64,000 bases of DNA. Origin: Aequorivita sp. HC6-5. GTDB lineage: Bacteria; Bacteroidota; Bacteroidia; Flavobacteriales; Flavobacteriaceae. A program made the position numbers and the translations under genes. This document shows positions 11,301-20,442 of this stretch, piece after piece; positions within the stretch are counted from its first letter, which is position 1; the number at the start of each line of letters is the position of its first letter. The notes beneath the pieces were generated by a model. That model was given only the letters and a program-made list of their open reading frames with translations, was not told the origin of the DNA and made no database searches. The DNA lies in NCBI GenBank assembly GCA_905182755.1, contig CAJJCS010000004.1, positions 248,001 through 312,000 on the forward strand. Direction: 5' to 3'.

Positions 11301-11548
11301 ACGTTTACCTCTTGGGTTGTATATCCTAGATAAGAGAATACCAAAATTTTAGTTTGATTAAAAGGAATTGTAATATTAAAATTCCCATCAAAGTCTGTAG
11401 CAACTCCCAAGTTTTTAGTGTTTTTAACTAAAATGCTAACTCCAGGTATAGGTAATCCCACGTCATCAGTTACTGATCCAGTAATAGTTTTGGACTGTGA
11501 AAAGACCATTGTGGGTAAAAAAACGAGTAAGAAAAATATTTTGTTCAT
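8386..11548 (-). CDS. susC: SusC/RagA TonB-dependent outer-membrane transporter (one frameshift)
   Basis: About 1054 residues once a one-base shift near 10630-10655 is bridged. The N-terminal part has a signal peptide (FLPTMVFSQ), a carboxypeptidase-regulatory-like beta domain (GSVTDDVGLPIPGVSILVKN), the TonB-box-like LDEVVVIGYG, and a plug domain with LYVIDGVIISS and KDASATAIYGSRGANGV. The second part is the beta-barrel ending in KTILLGLNINF, with a terminal Phe as usual. The start overlaps the stop of the upstream sulfatase by four bases (ATGA), which suggests translational coupling. It imports oligosaccharides with its SusD partner, energised by TonB. The break falls between GSQIFGI and ELKYDSEGNPN. 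It is probably a sequencing insertion, since the barrel is otherwise full length. Confidence 0.92.
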
Positions 11549-12948
11549 AATTTGTTAAATTTTTGATTGTGTAGTATACTTAAACTGTCCACTATGTGGT
11601 TGTATGCGCTTTCTAGTACTAAATTTCTGTTTTCGTCGGGATCTATTTTATGATCGTATAACATTTTAGCTATTGTTTTGCCCTTTTTATTCCACTCTGT
11701 ATAAAAATAGCTATCAGCAACTAAAGTTTCTCCTTTATGATAACGAGCTAATGCAGTGTTTTTATAAATTTTTGAAGGATTCTTCAAAGCATTTACAAAA
11801 GACTCACCTTCTAAATGTGTTGGCTGAGATATGTTTGCCAATTCACAAATTGAAGGATATAAGTCAACTAATTCTGCTATTGAATTTGTTTTTTTATTTT
11901 TAGGAATATTAGAAGCACTTACTATTAGCGGAACCTGAAGCGCTACTTCAAAATTGCTATGCTTTACCCATAAACCGTGTTCCATTAGACTCCAACCATG
12001 ATCACCAACTAAAATAATGACAGTATTGTCTCGTAACCCTAAATTATCAATAGCATTTATTACTTTACCTATTTGAGCATCTACATAACTTACGGAAGCA
12101 TAATACCCATGAATTAATTTTTTAGCCATTGTTTCCGAAACTTGGCCTTGTTTAGGGACCTGGTTATAATAGCGTAATTCTCCCCATTTATGATTCGCTT
12201 TGCGTGGAGCTGATTTTGGGAACACTGAATTTTTCGGTAATTCTATTTTTTCAGCATCGTATAAATCCCAATATTTTTTTGGCGCATTAAATGGTAAATG
12301 TGGTTTTACAAAACCAACAGCCAAGAAAAATGGATTTCCTTCTTTCTTTAACTTTTTTAAGTCTTCAATTGACTTGTTGGCAGTTTTACCATCGTCATAT
12401 GCATCATCTTTAACATCAATATTTTCATACGCATTCCCATGTTTTCCGTTTTCTTCTAGCGTAATATTTTCTTCAGAAATATAATTTCTCCATCCATTTT
12501 CAGAGGGATACCATTCTTGATCCCACTCATCAATATCATTTTTTAAATGTGTAATTTTGTTATTACTAATGGTCGTATACCCTTCATTTTTTAGGTGTTG
12601 TACCAAGTTTAATACATTTGGCGCTTCCTTTTTTATACTTGAAAAGTATGTTAAAAAACGATTTGAAGTAGGTCTTATGCCAGTTAACAAACTTGCTCTT
12701 GACGCTCCACAAACAGGAACATTACAATACGCTCTATTAAAGGTGATACCAGAATTAGCTAAGGCATCTATATTTGGGCTACTAATTTTATTTTGTCCGT
12801 AAATATTTAATTCTGGCCGTAAATCATCTACCATTATAAAAAGTACATTCTTTTTATAAGTAGCGCTTATTGTATTATTTTCTTTGGTTGATTTACAACC
12901 TAAAAAAAGCACAATACATCCTATGACTATTAATTTATAATGCCTCAT
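11545..12948 (-). CDS. Lipoprotein S1-family sulfatase with CGASR active-site motif
   Basis: A 467-residue sulfatase with a lipobox LFLGC (Cys18). Metal-site residues lie in IMVDDLRPELNIYG (Asp41/42). The modification motif is VCGASRASLLTG with Cys80 and Ala where most family members have Pro. Later blocks include HGYYASVSYVDAQIGK and ILVGDHGWSLMEHGLW. The opening resembles iduronate-2-sulfatase-like enzymes. It is co-directional with GH3 upstream (one base apart) and overlaps susC by four bases, so it belongs to the core operon. The protein is closely related to the sulfatase at 61923-63380, which has the same CGASR motif. Catalytic activity depends on whether the maturase accepts Ala at that position. 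Confidence 0.9.
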   Translation of the reverse strand: MRHYKLIVIGCIVLFLGCKSTKENNTISATYKKNVLFIMVDDLRPELNIYGQNKISSPNIDALANSGITFNRAYCNVPVCGASRASLLTGIRPTSNRFLTYFSSIKKEAPNVLNLVQHLKNEGYTTISNNKITHLKNDIDEWDQEWYPSENGWRNYISEENITLEENGKHGNAYENIDVKDDAYDDGKTANKSIEDLKKLKKEGNPFFLAVGFVKPHLPFNAPKKYWDLYDAEKIELPKNSVFPKSAPRKANHKWGELRYYNQVPKQGQVSETMAKKLIHGYYASVSYVDAQIGKVINAIDNLGLRDNTVIILVGDHGWSLMEHGLWVKHSNFEVALQVPLIVSASNIPKNKKTNSIAELVDLYPSICELANISQPTHLEGESFVNALKNPSKIYKNTALARYHKGETLVADSYFYTEWNKKGKTIAKMLYDHKIDPDENRNLVLESAYNHIVDSLSILHNQKFNKL

Positions 12949-15309
12949 TTACAATTCGATTTTATCATTCACAGTTAAGGTTGTTGTTTTTAAATCTTTT
13001 CTAGCTGATGAACTTCCAGTCATAATAGTAAACTCACCTGGTTCAACACAATATTCCATATTAATATCATAAAATGCAAGACTTCCAGCATCTAAAGTAA
13101 ATTCAACTGTCTTTGTTTCTCCTGTATTTAAAACGACACGTTGGTATTCTTTTAACTCCTTTACTGGTCTTGTAGCACTGCTCACGTTATCTCTAATATA
13201 AAGTTGAACGATTTCTTCTCCGTCAAATTCACCAGTATTAGAAACCTCCACAGAAACTGTTATTTTTTCGTTACCACTTAATGAGCCATTCGATAAGGTT
13301 GGTTTTCCATAGGTATAGTTTGTATAGCTTAACCCAAAACCAAAAGGATACAATGGTGTTTTGCTCTCATCGGCATATTTATGAAAATAAGCAGAGGGTT
13401 TGTGATTATAGATCATTCTTAACTGCCCAACACTTCTTGCAATGGTTAACGGTAATTTTCCACTTGGATTCACCTCGCCAAATAAAACTTCTGCCACTGC
13501 TTGCCCTCCTAAATTTCCTGGTTCCCAGGCTTCAACAATAGCAGGAATATTATCTTGAAGCCAAGGTTCAGAAATAGGTTTACCATTTACTAAGACAATA
13601 ATTACGGGAGTTCCTGTTTCCCTAATAGCTTTTACTAAATCTAATTGTTTGCCAAACAAATCTAAGTTGGCACGCCCCATATTTTCACCAGCCGTTTTAT
13701 TTTTCCATTTGTAGCGCATAGAATTATCTCCTACAACAACAATCGCATAGTCAGCATTTCTTGCTTTTTTTGCAGCTTCTTTAATTTTAGAACTTTTTAT
13801 ATTTCTAATATTTTCTCCAGAATTAAAAAAGTTTACAGCATAACCTTTAGTTTCTCCTAAAGTTTTTATCCCTTCATAAATAGTAGTTACATTTTCATCA
13901 GGTTGAACTGCGTGCCAATCTCCTAAAATAGATTGGTTATTTGCATTGGGCCCTGTTACGAATATTTTCTTTTTTGAAGTCGTTTTTTGTAAAGGTAAGA
14001 TTCCATTGTTTTTAAGTAATACAATCCCTTTTCTTGCAGATTCTAAAGCGGTAGCTTTGTGTTCTTCTGTAAAGAGTAATTCTTTCTTTTTCTCTAAATC
14101 CACAAATCGGTTTTCAAATAACCCTAATCTAAATTTTGCAGTTAATATTTTATCGGCAAGCATCATTTACACGATTTATTGAAAGTTTCCCTTCTTTTAC
14201 AGATTCAATAATAGCATCTGTAAATTTAGGCCCATGCATGTGCATGTCCATTCCAGCATCAACAGACAAAAAAGAGGCTTCTTTCATGTCTTTTGCGGTA
14301 TGATGTAACGTGTATAAATACGTTCAATATCTAACCAATCACTTACATAAAACCCTTTGAAGTTCCATTGATTTCTTAAAAGATCTGTCATGAGCCATTT
14401 ACTCATATGAGATGGGACACCATTTATCTCATTATGTGCGGCCATAATAGAATACACACCAGCATTAATAGCTTTTTTATATGGTGGCAAATGCACTTCT
14501 CTTAAAGTACGAACAGATATATCTGCAGGAGCAGCATTTAACCCATTGATTGATTCTCCTCCACCAATCATGTGTTTTGCGCAGGCAATTACTTTTTGAG
14601 TTCCCGTAAAATCATCTTGTTGAAATCCACGTATCATTGCAGCTCCCATATTGCCAACCATAAAAGGATCTTCTCCAAATGTTTCACCAACTCTTCCCCA
14701 TCTAGGGTCGCGCAACACATCAATGTTAGGTGTGAAGGTCCAATGGCTTCCCGTAGCGCGCATTTCCTTTGCTGTTTGTCTCCCTACGGAATATAAAAAA
14801 TCATCATTCCATGTGGATGCTAATCCAATTGGTGATGGATATACCGTCGTGCCAGATACCAAAGCATTTCCATGTATGGCATCAATCCCAATTAAAACTG
14901 GAATTTTAAGTGGTGATTTTAAGGCCAATTCTTGCAAGTAATTTGCTTCTTTAGCTGTTAATACATGTAAAAAAGAACCTATCTTTCCTTCTTCACACAT
15001 TTTTGTAACATCATTTATAGAAAGTGTTTTATAAAAGCCTTGTGCATCATTATTTTCTTTATCATCTTCAGGATTGCCTTTTTTCATGTGCTCCAATCCA
15101 ACAAATTGGTTCATTTGATACACCTTGTCTTCTAAAGTCATTCTACTCATTAAATCAGCTACACGAGCTTCTATCGACTTTGAGGGGTCTAAATATATAG
15201 GATCATCATTCTTAGCTGTTTTAAAAGAAACAAATAGCATAAGTACGGCCCCTAAAACTATCATTTTTATGGTATTGGTTTGTGGGTGCTTTTTACTTAT
15301 AATTTTCAT
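12949..15309 (-). CDS. GH3-family glycoside hydrolase, beta-glucosidase/xylosidase type (two frameshifts)
   Basis: About 787 residues across three frames. The first segment (15309-14284) has an N-terminal hydrophobic segment, IGIDAIHGNALVSGTTVYP, the KVIACAKHMIGGG block and the nucleophile motif YVSDWLDIE (Asp324). A middle segment without a start, 14310-14170, reads SVDAGMDMHMHGPKFTDAII in another frame. The last segment carries GIVLLKNNGILPLQ, the GDNSMRYK and EAWEPGNLGGQAV blocks of the second GH3 domain, and a C-terminal fibronectin-III-like domain. The breaks near 14310 and 14170 leave all conserved parts present, so sequencing error is likely. The enzyme would release terminal sugars from oligosaccharides, probably in the periplasm. 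The specific sugar cannot be read from sequence. Confidence 0.88.
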
Positions 15310-15342
15310 TTAATTGCCTTATAATTTTATTAAATATGTTGT

Positions 15343-16920
15343 CTAATCTTTAGTTGATTCTAGCCCTCCAAAATCAGTATCGGAAATACTTCTTAATTCA
15401 GTTAATGACATAGTATTGCCATACCCTTTCTTTAAACGGTATAATTCAGTTTTTAAACTATCAACAAGTTCAGCATGCGTGTCAGAATTTATTAGATTAT
15501 TCATCTCTGATGGATCATTTTGAAGATCATAAAATTCCCAAATATCAACATCATAATAAAAATGAATCAATTTATAGCGCTGATTTCGTATTCCGTAATG
15601 CGGTTGGACACGATGGTAAAAAGGATATTCGTAATAATGGTAATACATAGATTGTCGCCAATCTTGAGAGGTTTTTCCTTTAAGATTGGAAAAAAAACTA
15701 TTGCCTTGGACCGCTTCAGGAACAGCAATACCCGCCATTTCTAATAAAGTTGGGGCAAAATCGATGTTTGAAACAATATCTTCTACAATGGTTCCAGGTT
15801 TTATTTTTCCTGGATAACGAATAATAAATGGCATACGCAATGCTTCTTCGTACATAAAACGTTTATCAAAGAATCCATGCTCTCCTAGAAAAAATCCTTG
15901 ATCTGAAGCATAGATAACGATGGTGTTTTCTTCTAGTCCATTTTCTTTTAAGTATTTCAATACGCGCCCAATATTATCATCTACAGATTTTATAGTTGCT
16001 AAATAATCTTTGATGTACTTCTGGTATTTCCACTCACGAATCTCTTCACTAGATAAATCTTCTGTAGGAGCTACAATCTCGCCAGGTTTAAATCCGTATT
16101 TCATCCATTTTCTTCGCTCTTTTAACGAGAGAGAATCTGGAGGTGTCATTTTCATGTCTTTTCTAGAGAAATAGTCCATTGTCATCTCGGTATCTCCTGC
16201 AGTTAATTCTCTTGCTTTGTAATCATCATTAAAAGTTGCTGGATATGGCATTTCTATATCGTCCCACAGGTCTTCATATTTAGTGTCTGGGGCCCATTCA
16301 CGATGTGGGGCTTTGTATTGTAACATAAGGCAAAAAGGTTCTTTTTCGTCTCTACCATTGAGCCAGTCTATAGCAAAATCAGTAGTTAAATTTGTGGCAT
16401 ACCCTTTTTCTTTAATTTTTTTGCCATTGTCATTATACAAAGGATTCCAGTACAAACCTTGTTGTCCTTGAGATATGTGATATTTATAATAGTCAAAACC
16501 AACAGGTTCTGATGCTAAATGCCATTTACCAACCAAAGCAGTTTGATACCCCGCTTTTTTTAATTCTTGTGGGTATGTCCATTGTTTGCTATCAAAAACT
16601 CCTCCTTTATAATTTTTATAATACCCGTTAATATGACTGTATTTTCCAGTCAAAATAGCTGCTCTACTAGGGCCACAAATTGCGTTGGTACATAAGGCAT
16701 TGGTTAATAAGGCTCCCTGATTTGCAATACGATCTATATTGGGTGTTGGAGCTATATCCTTAAAAATACCACCATAAGCAGATATAGCATTGGTTGCGTG
16801 ATCATCAGAAAAGATGAATATGATGTTAGGTGATTTTTGTTTGCTGGGCTTGTTTTGACTGTAACAAGTTAATGCGGTCAATAAAAAAAGTAAAATGAGG
16901 AATTTATTATTATAATACAC
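15343..16920 (-). CDS. Secreted S1-family sulfatase, N-acetylglucosamine-6-sulfatase-like group
   Basis: A 525-residue protein with signal peptide LLFLLTALTCYSQ. The metal-binding FIFSDDHATNAISAYGG has Asp39/40, and the formylglycine motif AICGPSRAAILTGK has Cys82. The LVGKWHLAS block and IVIYASDQGFFLGEHGFFDK near residue 340 are typical of S1 enzymes. The SDDHATNAI opening and FLGEHGFFDKR are shared with the GlcNAc-6-sulfatase-like group (SulfAtlas S1_11), which is inference. It is 33 bases upstream of the GH3 gene and probably in its operon. A strong hairpin separates it from the beta-helix gene, so transcription may partly stop or restart there. Confidence 0.9.
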   Translation of the reverse strand: MYYNNKFLILLFLLTALTCYSQNKPSKQKSPNIIFIFSDDHATNAISAYGGIFKDIAPTPNIDRIANQGALLTNALCTNAICGPSRAAILTGKYSHINGYYKNYKGGVFDSKQWTYPQELKKAGYQTALVGKWHLASEPVGFDYYKYHISQGQQGLYWNPLYNDNGKKIKEKGYATNLTTDFAIDWLNGRDEKEPFCLMLQYKAPHREWAPDTKYEDLWDDIEMPYPATFNDDYKARELTAGDTEMTMDYFSRKDMKMTPPDSLSLKERRKWMKYGFKPGEIVAPTEDLSSEEIREWKYQKYIKDYLATIKSVDDNIGRVLKYLKENGLEENTIVIYASDQGFFLGEHGFFDKRFMYEEALRMPFIIRYPGKIKPGTIVEDIVSNIDFAPTLLEMAGIAVPEAVQGNSFFSNLKGKTSQDWRQSMYYHYYEYPFYHRVQPHYGIRNQRYKLIHFYYDVDIWEFYDLQNDPSEMNNLINSDTHAELVDSLKTELYRLKKGYGNTMSLTELRSISDTDFGGLESTKD

Positions 16921-16942
16921 GAATTGAATTTTATAGAAGTTA

Positions 16943-16996
16943 AACAGCTGATAAGATCAAATAGTATCTATTTTGATCTTATCAGCTGTTTTTTTT
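16943..16996. terminator. Strong intrinsic terminator-like hairpin
   Basis: An inverted repeat with arms aacagctgataagatcaaa (16943-16961) and its complement (16970-16990) around a short loop is followed on the plus strand by eight T. On the minus strand the stem is followed only by a short T-run. It sits between the beta-helix gene and the next sulfatase, both on the minus strand, so it could attenuate read-through into the core operon. Confidence 0.6.
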
Positions 16997-17008
16997 AATA
17001 TTTTTTAC

Positions 17009-18472
17009 TTATAATTTAATAATCCTTTTAGTGAACACAGTTCCGTTGTCAATTTGTATCAAATGAACGCCAGATGATAGTTCTGAAATATCTATTTGGT
17101 TGGTATTGAAAACTTCTTTTTCCAAAGCTCCTAATACCGAATATACCTTTATCGAATTGATATTTTCAATTCCTTTAATTGATACAATATCTGATGCAGG
17201 ATTTGGATAGATTGAGATTGACACTATATCTTGATTTGGACTATCTAGAATTGTTCCTCCATATTCAAAAGCGCCAGCATCAGCAGTAGCACCACGAGAA
17301 GCATATCTTTGATCTACGTCAGGAAGTGTAGTCCCAGTTGCAGAAGTACAATGATCAACAGCATCACCAGCAGGAGTAAGCGCTAAAACATTAGAGAATC
17401 CTCCTTCATCAGTTAATGCTGATGGAATACCTATTTGCCCTGCAGTAAGACCTGTAATATTGTTAAGATCATTAACAATGTTATCTACATTTTGCAAATC
17501 TGATGAAACGTTATTTATAAAGTTTGGTGACTGTGCATAAGCAAAATTAATCCCTCTAGCTGTTATTGTTCCAGCTCCTACAAATATTGAATTATAGGCA
17601 TTAAAATTAAGGTTGTTTGCTGCTGATCCATGAGTTCTATTAAAATAAAGTCCGTAATTAATTGCGTTACCTATTGCTGTATTACGGCCGCAAGTTACAT
17701 GAGTCATATTTAAAGTAAGAGTTGGCAAACCAGAACCATCAGCTAATTGCCCACCTTGAGCATAACCAATACCTCCCGAGGCTGCTGAACTGTTAAGAGC
17801 CATAGTTGTATTCTCCATGTTAATTGTTAACGTTTTATTTACAGCAATTCCACCAGCATAAACATAAAATGCACCACCAGCATTAATAGAAGTATTGTTG
17901 TTAATAAGCGAGTGTGATATATTAATGATTTTATTTGCTCCAGAAGTTGAGTCTTCACCATTTACTACCGACACATGAATACCACCTCCATTATTTGCAG
18001 AATTGTTTCTTGAAATAACGTTATTGATATTAACGTTTGCTGAAACTATACTTATTCCTCCACCATTACTACCAGATGAATTATTCTCTACAATAAGATT
18101 GGATAGTGTAATTTGAGAACTTGTGGATTTATCAACCAATAATCCTCCACCATTTCCACCAACATTTCCACCACTAATAGTTAAATTTGAGATGCTGAAG
18201 TCACCAGATACAGAGCTGGTGTAAAATAATACACGACCAGTTCCCGTAAAAACAATACCGTCAGTTGCAGGGTCATCTCCCTGTAAACTAACAGCCTTAT
18301 TGCTAGTTAATTTTTCATCAAAAATACCGTCTATAACAATTATATCTCCTCCAGCAGCGGCCGTGTAGGCATCAGCAAGAGTATTGTATGAAGTGCCATT
18401 AACCGTAGCTGTTTGGGCTATAATTACGCTTGTAATTAATGTAAAAAATAAAAATGTAATTTTTTTAATCAT
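17009..18472 (-). CDS. Parallel beta-helix surface protein with T9SS C-terminal sorting domain (intact copy)
   Basis: A 487-residue protein with signal peptide MIKKITFLFF...IIAQ. A right-handed beta-helix region follows, with repeated GGG turns and Asn ladders (GGNVGGNGGGLL, NNSSGSNGGGISIV, RNNSANNGGGIHV). A choice-of-anchor-like stretch (DQRYASRGATADAGAFEYGG) precedes a type A T9SS sorting domain (ISIYPNPASDIVSIKGI ... GTVFTKRIIKL). The protein should be exported by T9SS and attached to the cell surface or released. The fold is shared by polysaccharide lyases and adhesins. I see no catalytic motif that proves lyase activity. A frameshifted copy lies at 1-1186. Neighbours are sulfatases on both sides. 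Confidence 0.88.
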   Translation of the reverse strand: MIKKITFLFFTLITSVIIAQTATVNGTSYNTLADAYTAAAGGDIIVIDGIFDEKLTSNKAVSLQGDDPATDGIVFTGTGRVLFYTSSVSGDFSISNLTISGGNVGGNGGGLLVDKSTSSQITLSNLIVENNSSGSNGGGISIVSANVNINNVISRNNSANNGGGIHVSVVNGEDSTSGANKIINISHSLINNNTSINAGGAFYVYAGGIAVNKTLTINMENTTMALNSSAASGGIGYAQGGQLADGSGLPTLTLNMTHVTCGRNTAIGNAINYGLYFNRTHGSAANNLNFNAYNSIFVGAGTITARGINFAYAQSPNFINNVSSDLQNVDNIVNDLNNITGLTAGQIGIPSALTDEGGFSNVLALTPAGDAVDHCTSATGTTLPDVDQRYASRGATADAGAFEYGGTILDSPNQDIVSISIYPNPASDIVSIKGIENINSIKVYSVLGALEKEVFNTNQIDISELSSGVHLIQIDNGTVFTKRIIKL

Positions 18473-18557
18473 GATACTGTGTTTTTAATTATTTATTTTA
18501 TTCTCGTCCTATTTCTCTTTTATAATTTCTCCATTGTTGCATCTTGTCTTTGTCTAT
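17290..18557. repeat. Long direct repeat, right copy
   Basis: This is the second copy of the 1.27-kb direct repeat that starts the window, offset by 17,286 bases at the start codon. Sequence identity stops abruptly at 18557/1271, inside what is an intact gene in the left copy and only a 60-base stub here. The two copies face the same way and enclose susC, susD, GH3, three sulfatases and the large T9SS gene. Confidence 0.85.
18498..18557 (-). pseudogene. 3' stub of the small secreted protein gene
   Basis: Sixty bases identical to the end of the gene at 1212-1544, encoding its last 19 residues (DKDKMQQWRNYKREIGRE and stop). Upstream the match ends abruptly in unrelated AT-rich sequence. It marks the right edge of the duplicated unit. 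Confidence 0.8.
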
Positions 18558-18667
18558 TATTTTAAATTAACTACCCTCAAATGTACTTGTAATGTAGATT
18601 CTTTGGAAGGTGATATGTATTTTTAGTAGGGAGTAATGGTTTTACTTATTATTCTAAAAGTCATTTC

Positions 18668-18720
18668 ACCTTTCTCTTTTATAATTTCTCCATTGCTTCA
18701 TCTTGTCTTTGCCAAGAGTT
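18668..18720 (-). pseudogene. Second, degenerate stub of the small secreted protein gene
   Basis: The sequence from cctttctcttttataatttc to gccaagagtt repeats the same 3' end with several substitutions. Two nested remnants 150 bases apart imply at least two separate duplication and deletion events. Confidence 0.6.
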
Positions 18721-18858
18721 AGAAATGTTGTTCAAATTAATTTTTTAGTGAAATTAAAAAAACTCCATTAGGATATGGTTTAAATATTGTTCAAATTAGT
18801 TAATTATTTAACCAAACAAAACATTTACAGGGCCTCATAAGTACAATGTCATTAAGTA

Positions 18859-20298
18859 CTAGTGATAGGAATTTATTTTTTCGATAGGCTTGCTTTTCCA
18901 AGTAATTCCAGGTTCCCATTTAGGGGCCTTCACCTTGCTTAAATAAGAGTCTAGGGCTTTTTCTAGTGTATTGGTTTTGTGAGGGTGAGATTGTGCTAGA
19001 TTGTTTTTCTCTTCTAAATCTTTAGTAATATTAAACAATAGAAGCTCCTGGTTATCATGAAACTTTATCAGTTTAAAATCATCAATGATGATAGCAGAAT
19101 GTGCTCTTTTAAGTGCTATTGCATTTTCATAAGGCACATGGAATACTAAGCCTTCAGAAAATCTAATAACCTCGCCTTTACCATTATTGGTGAGTATGTT
19201 TTTAAAGCTTCCTCCATCAATTTGCTCTCTAAGAGGCATTTTATAACCTGCTAAGTCAATAATAGTTGGCAATAAATCAGAGAATGTAATACTTGTTTTG
19301 GATTCTACCCCAGCTTTAATTTTAGGTCCACAAATAATAAAAGGAACTCTAATACCACCTTCCATAGCATCCCATTTACCTCTACTAAGTGGTGTATTTG
19401 ATCCTTGTTTGTAAAATGATCTTGGCGGCATCACTGGTACAGCACCATTATCTGAAGTATAAATAATATACGTGTTATTTTCTAGGCCTAAGTCTTTTAC
19501 TCGGTCTAACAATAAGCCAACTCCTGAGTCTAAATCTTCAGTCATTGCGGCAAAACCTACATGTTTTTGATAGGCTCCCTTTTCTTTGTTTTTGTATTTT
19601 TCTAATGTTTGTTTTCGCATCATAACATCAGAGTGAACTGCATAATGAGAAACTTGTAAAAAAAACGGGGTATTTGATTTGGCTTGTTTTTCAATAAAAG
19701 CAATAGCTTTTTGTGTGGTGCTAAATATTTTTTTAGGGTCCTGGTCAATATTATTTAGCCATTGATTTTTATTTGACTTGTAATTAAAACCACCTTCTTT
19801 ATTTCCCGTAATACCATCACTAAGGTCATATCCTAATTCTGAAGGGTCTACATCAATTCCCCATTTGCCAACATGAGCCGTTTTGTAACTGGAATTTATG
19901 CTTTTTAATAATTTAGGAATTGTAAATGCGCTTTGATGATCGATATGATTTGTATTCATCCCTACTCGTATCATTTTTAAGCGGGCCGGAGTTTGTCCAA
20001 ACTGAATGCTATAACGCGATGGAGAGCATACGGGTGCACTGGCATAGGCCGAAGAAAACCGCATACCACGATTTGCTAATTTCTCTACATTAGGGGTTTG
20101 ATGGTAGTCGCTTTTTGACTGAACGTTAGTGTCCATCATTTGAACAGAGGTTCCATTCCAACCTTGATCATCTGTTAAAATAACAATAAAGTTTGGAGAT
20201 TTTTGATCATTGTTTTTCTCAACTTTTGCAGTCTTACAACCTATAAAAGTTATGATTAATCCAATTATTAAAAGACATGAAGTACTACTTGTTTTCAT
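18859..20298 (-). CDS. Lipoprotein S1-family arylsulfatase-like enzyme
   Basis: A 479-residue protein with lipobox FIGC (Cys21). The metal site is VILTDDQGWNGT (Asp43/44), and the formylglycine motif VCSPSRYSIQFGQ has Cys91. HVGKWGID and IIYTSDNGAVPVMPPRSF are in the expected places, and SRGKWDAMEGGIRVPF is a hallmark of arylsulfatase-A-type members. It differs clearly from the other five sulfatases in the window, so it probably attacks a different sulfate position. It lies 145 bases after the HTCS gene. Its C-terminal tail has a degenerate twin at 5024-5095. Confidence 0.9.
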   Translation of the reverse strand: MKTSSTSCLLIIGLIITFIGCKTAKVEKNNDQKSPNFIVILTDDQGWNGTSVQMMDTNVQSKSDYHQTPNVEKLANRGMRFSSAYASAPVCSPSRYSIQFGQTPARLKMIRVGMNTNHIDHQSAFTIPKLLKSINSSYKTAHVGKWGIDVDPSELGYDLSDGITGNKEGGFNYKSNKNQWLNNIDQDPKKIFSTTQKAIAFIEKQAKSNTPFFLQVSHYAVHSDVMMRKQTLEKYKNKEKGAYQKHVGFAAMTEDLDSGVGLLLDRVKDLGLENNTYIIYTSDNGAVPVMPPRSFYKQGSNTPLSRGKWDAMEGGIRVPFIICGPKIKAGVESKTSITFSDLLPTIIDLAGYKMPLREQIDGGSFKNILTNNGKGEVIRFSEGLVFHVPYENAIALKRAHSAIIIDDFKLIKFHDNQELLLFNITKDLEEKNNLAQSHPHKTNTLEKALDSYLSKVKAPKWEPGITWKSKPIEKINSYH

Positions 20299-20311
20299 CT
20301 ATTATTGTTTT

Positions 20312-20434
20312 TTAAAATGACTGTGGTCTGCTTGTGCTTAAATCTCCATACCCCAAATCATCTGCAAATATGAAGACAATATTGGGTTTGTGACCAAAAG
20401 AGCAGAAACAAAGAATTAATAGTAGTAAAAACAT
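20312..20434 (-). pseudogene. N-terminal stub of a deleted sulfatase
   Basis: A 40-codon frame starting 8 bases after the HTCS stop codon reads a hydrophobic leader, then HKPNIVFIFADDLGYGDLS, then runs into an unrelated end and a stop. That is the signal peptide and metal-binding Asp-Asp of an arylsulfatase, cut before the CxPSR motif. It cannot be active. It differs from the N-termini of the six intact sulfatases, so it represents a seventh, lost enzyme. The next sulfatase begins 13 bases further on. Confidence 0.8.
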
Positions 20435-20442
20435 TTAATTTT

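Larger units (their letters stand above)
18473..18858. other. 386-base spacer made largely of gene remnants
   Basis: The spacer holds a stub of the small secreted protein gene (18498-18557, identical to 1212-1271), a weaker second stub (18668-18720, about 85% alike), and the block at 18780-18820 that also occurs at 4903-4940. No complete gene or TAnnTTTG box is visible. Confidence 0.65.

Noticed and set aside
17009-18472. Beta-helix protein as a polysaccharide lyase
   Set aside because: The fold fits, but the GGG/Asn-rich rungs are equally typical of adhesin-like surface proteins and I see no catalytic motif.
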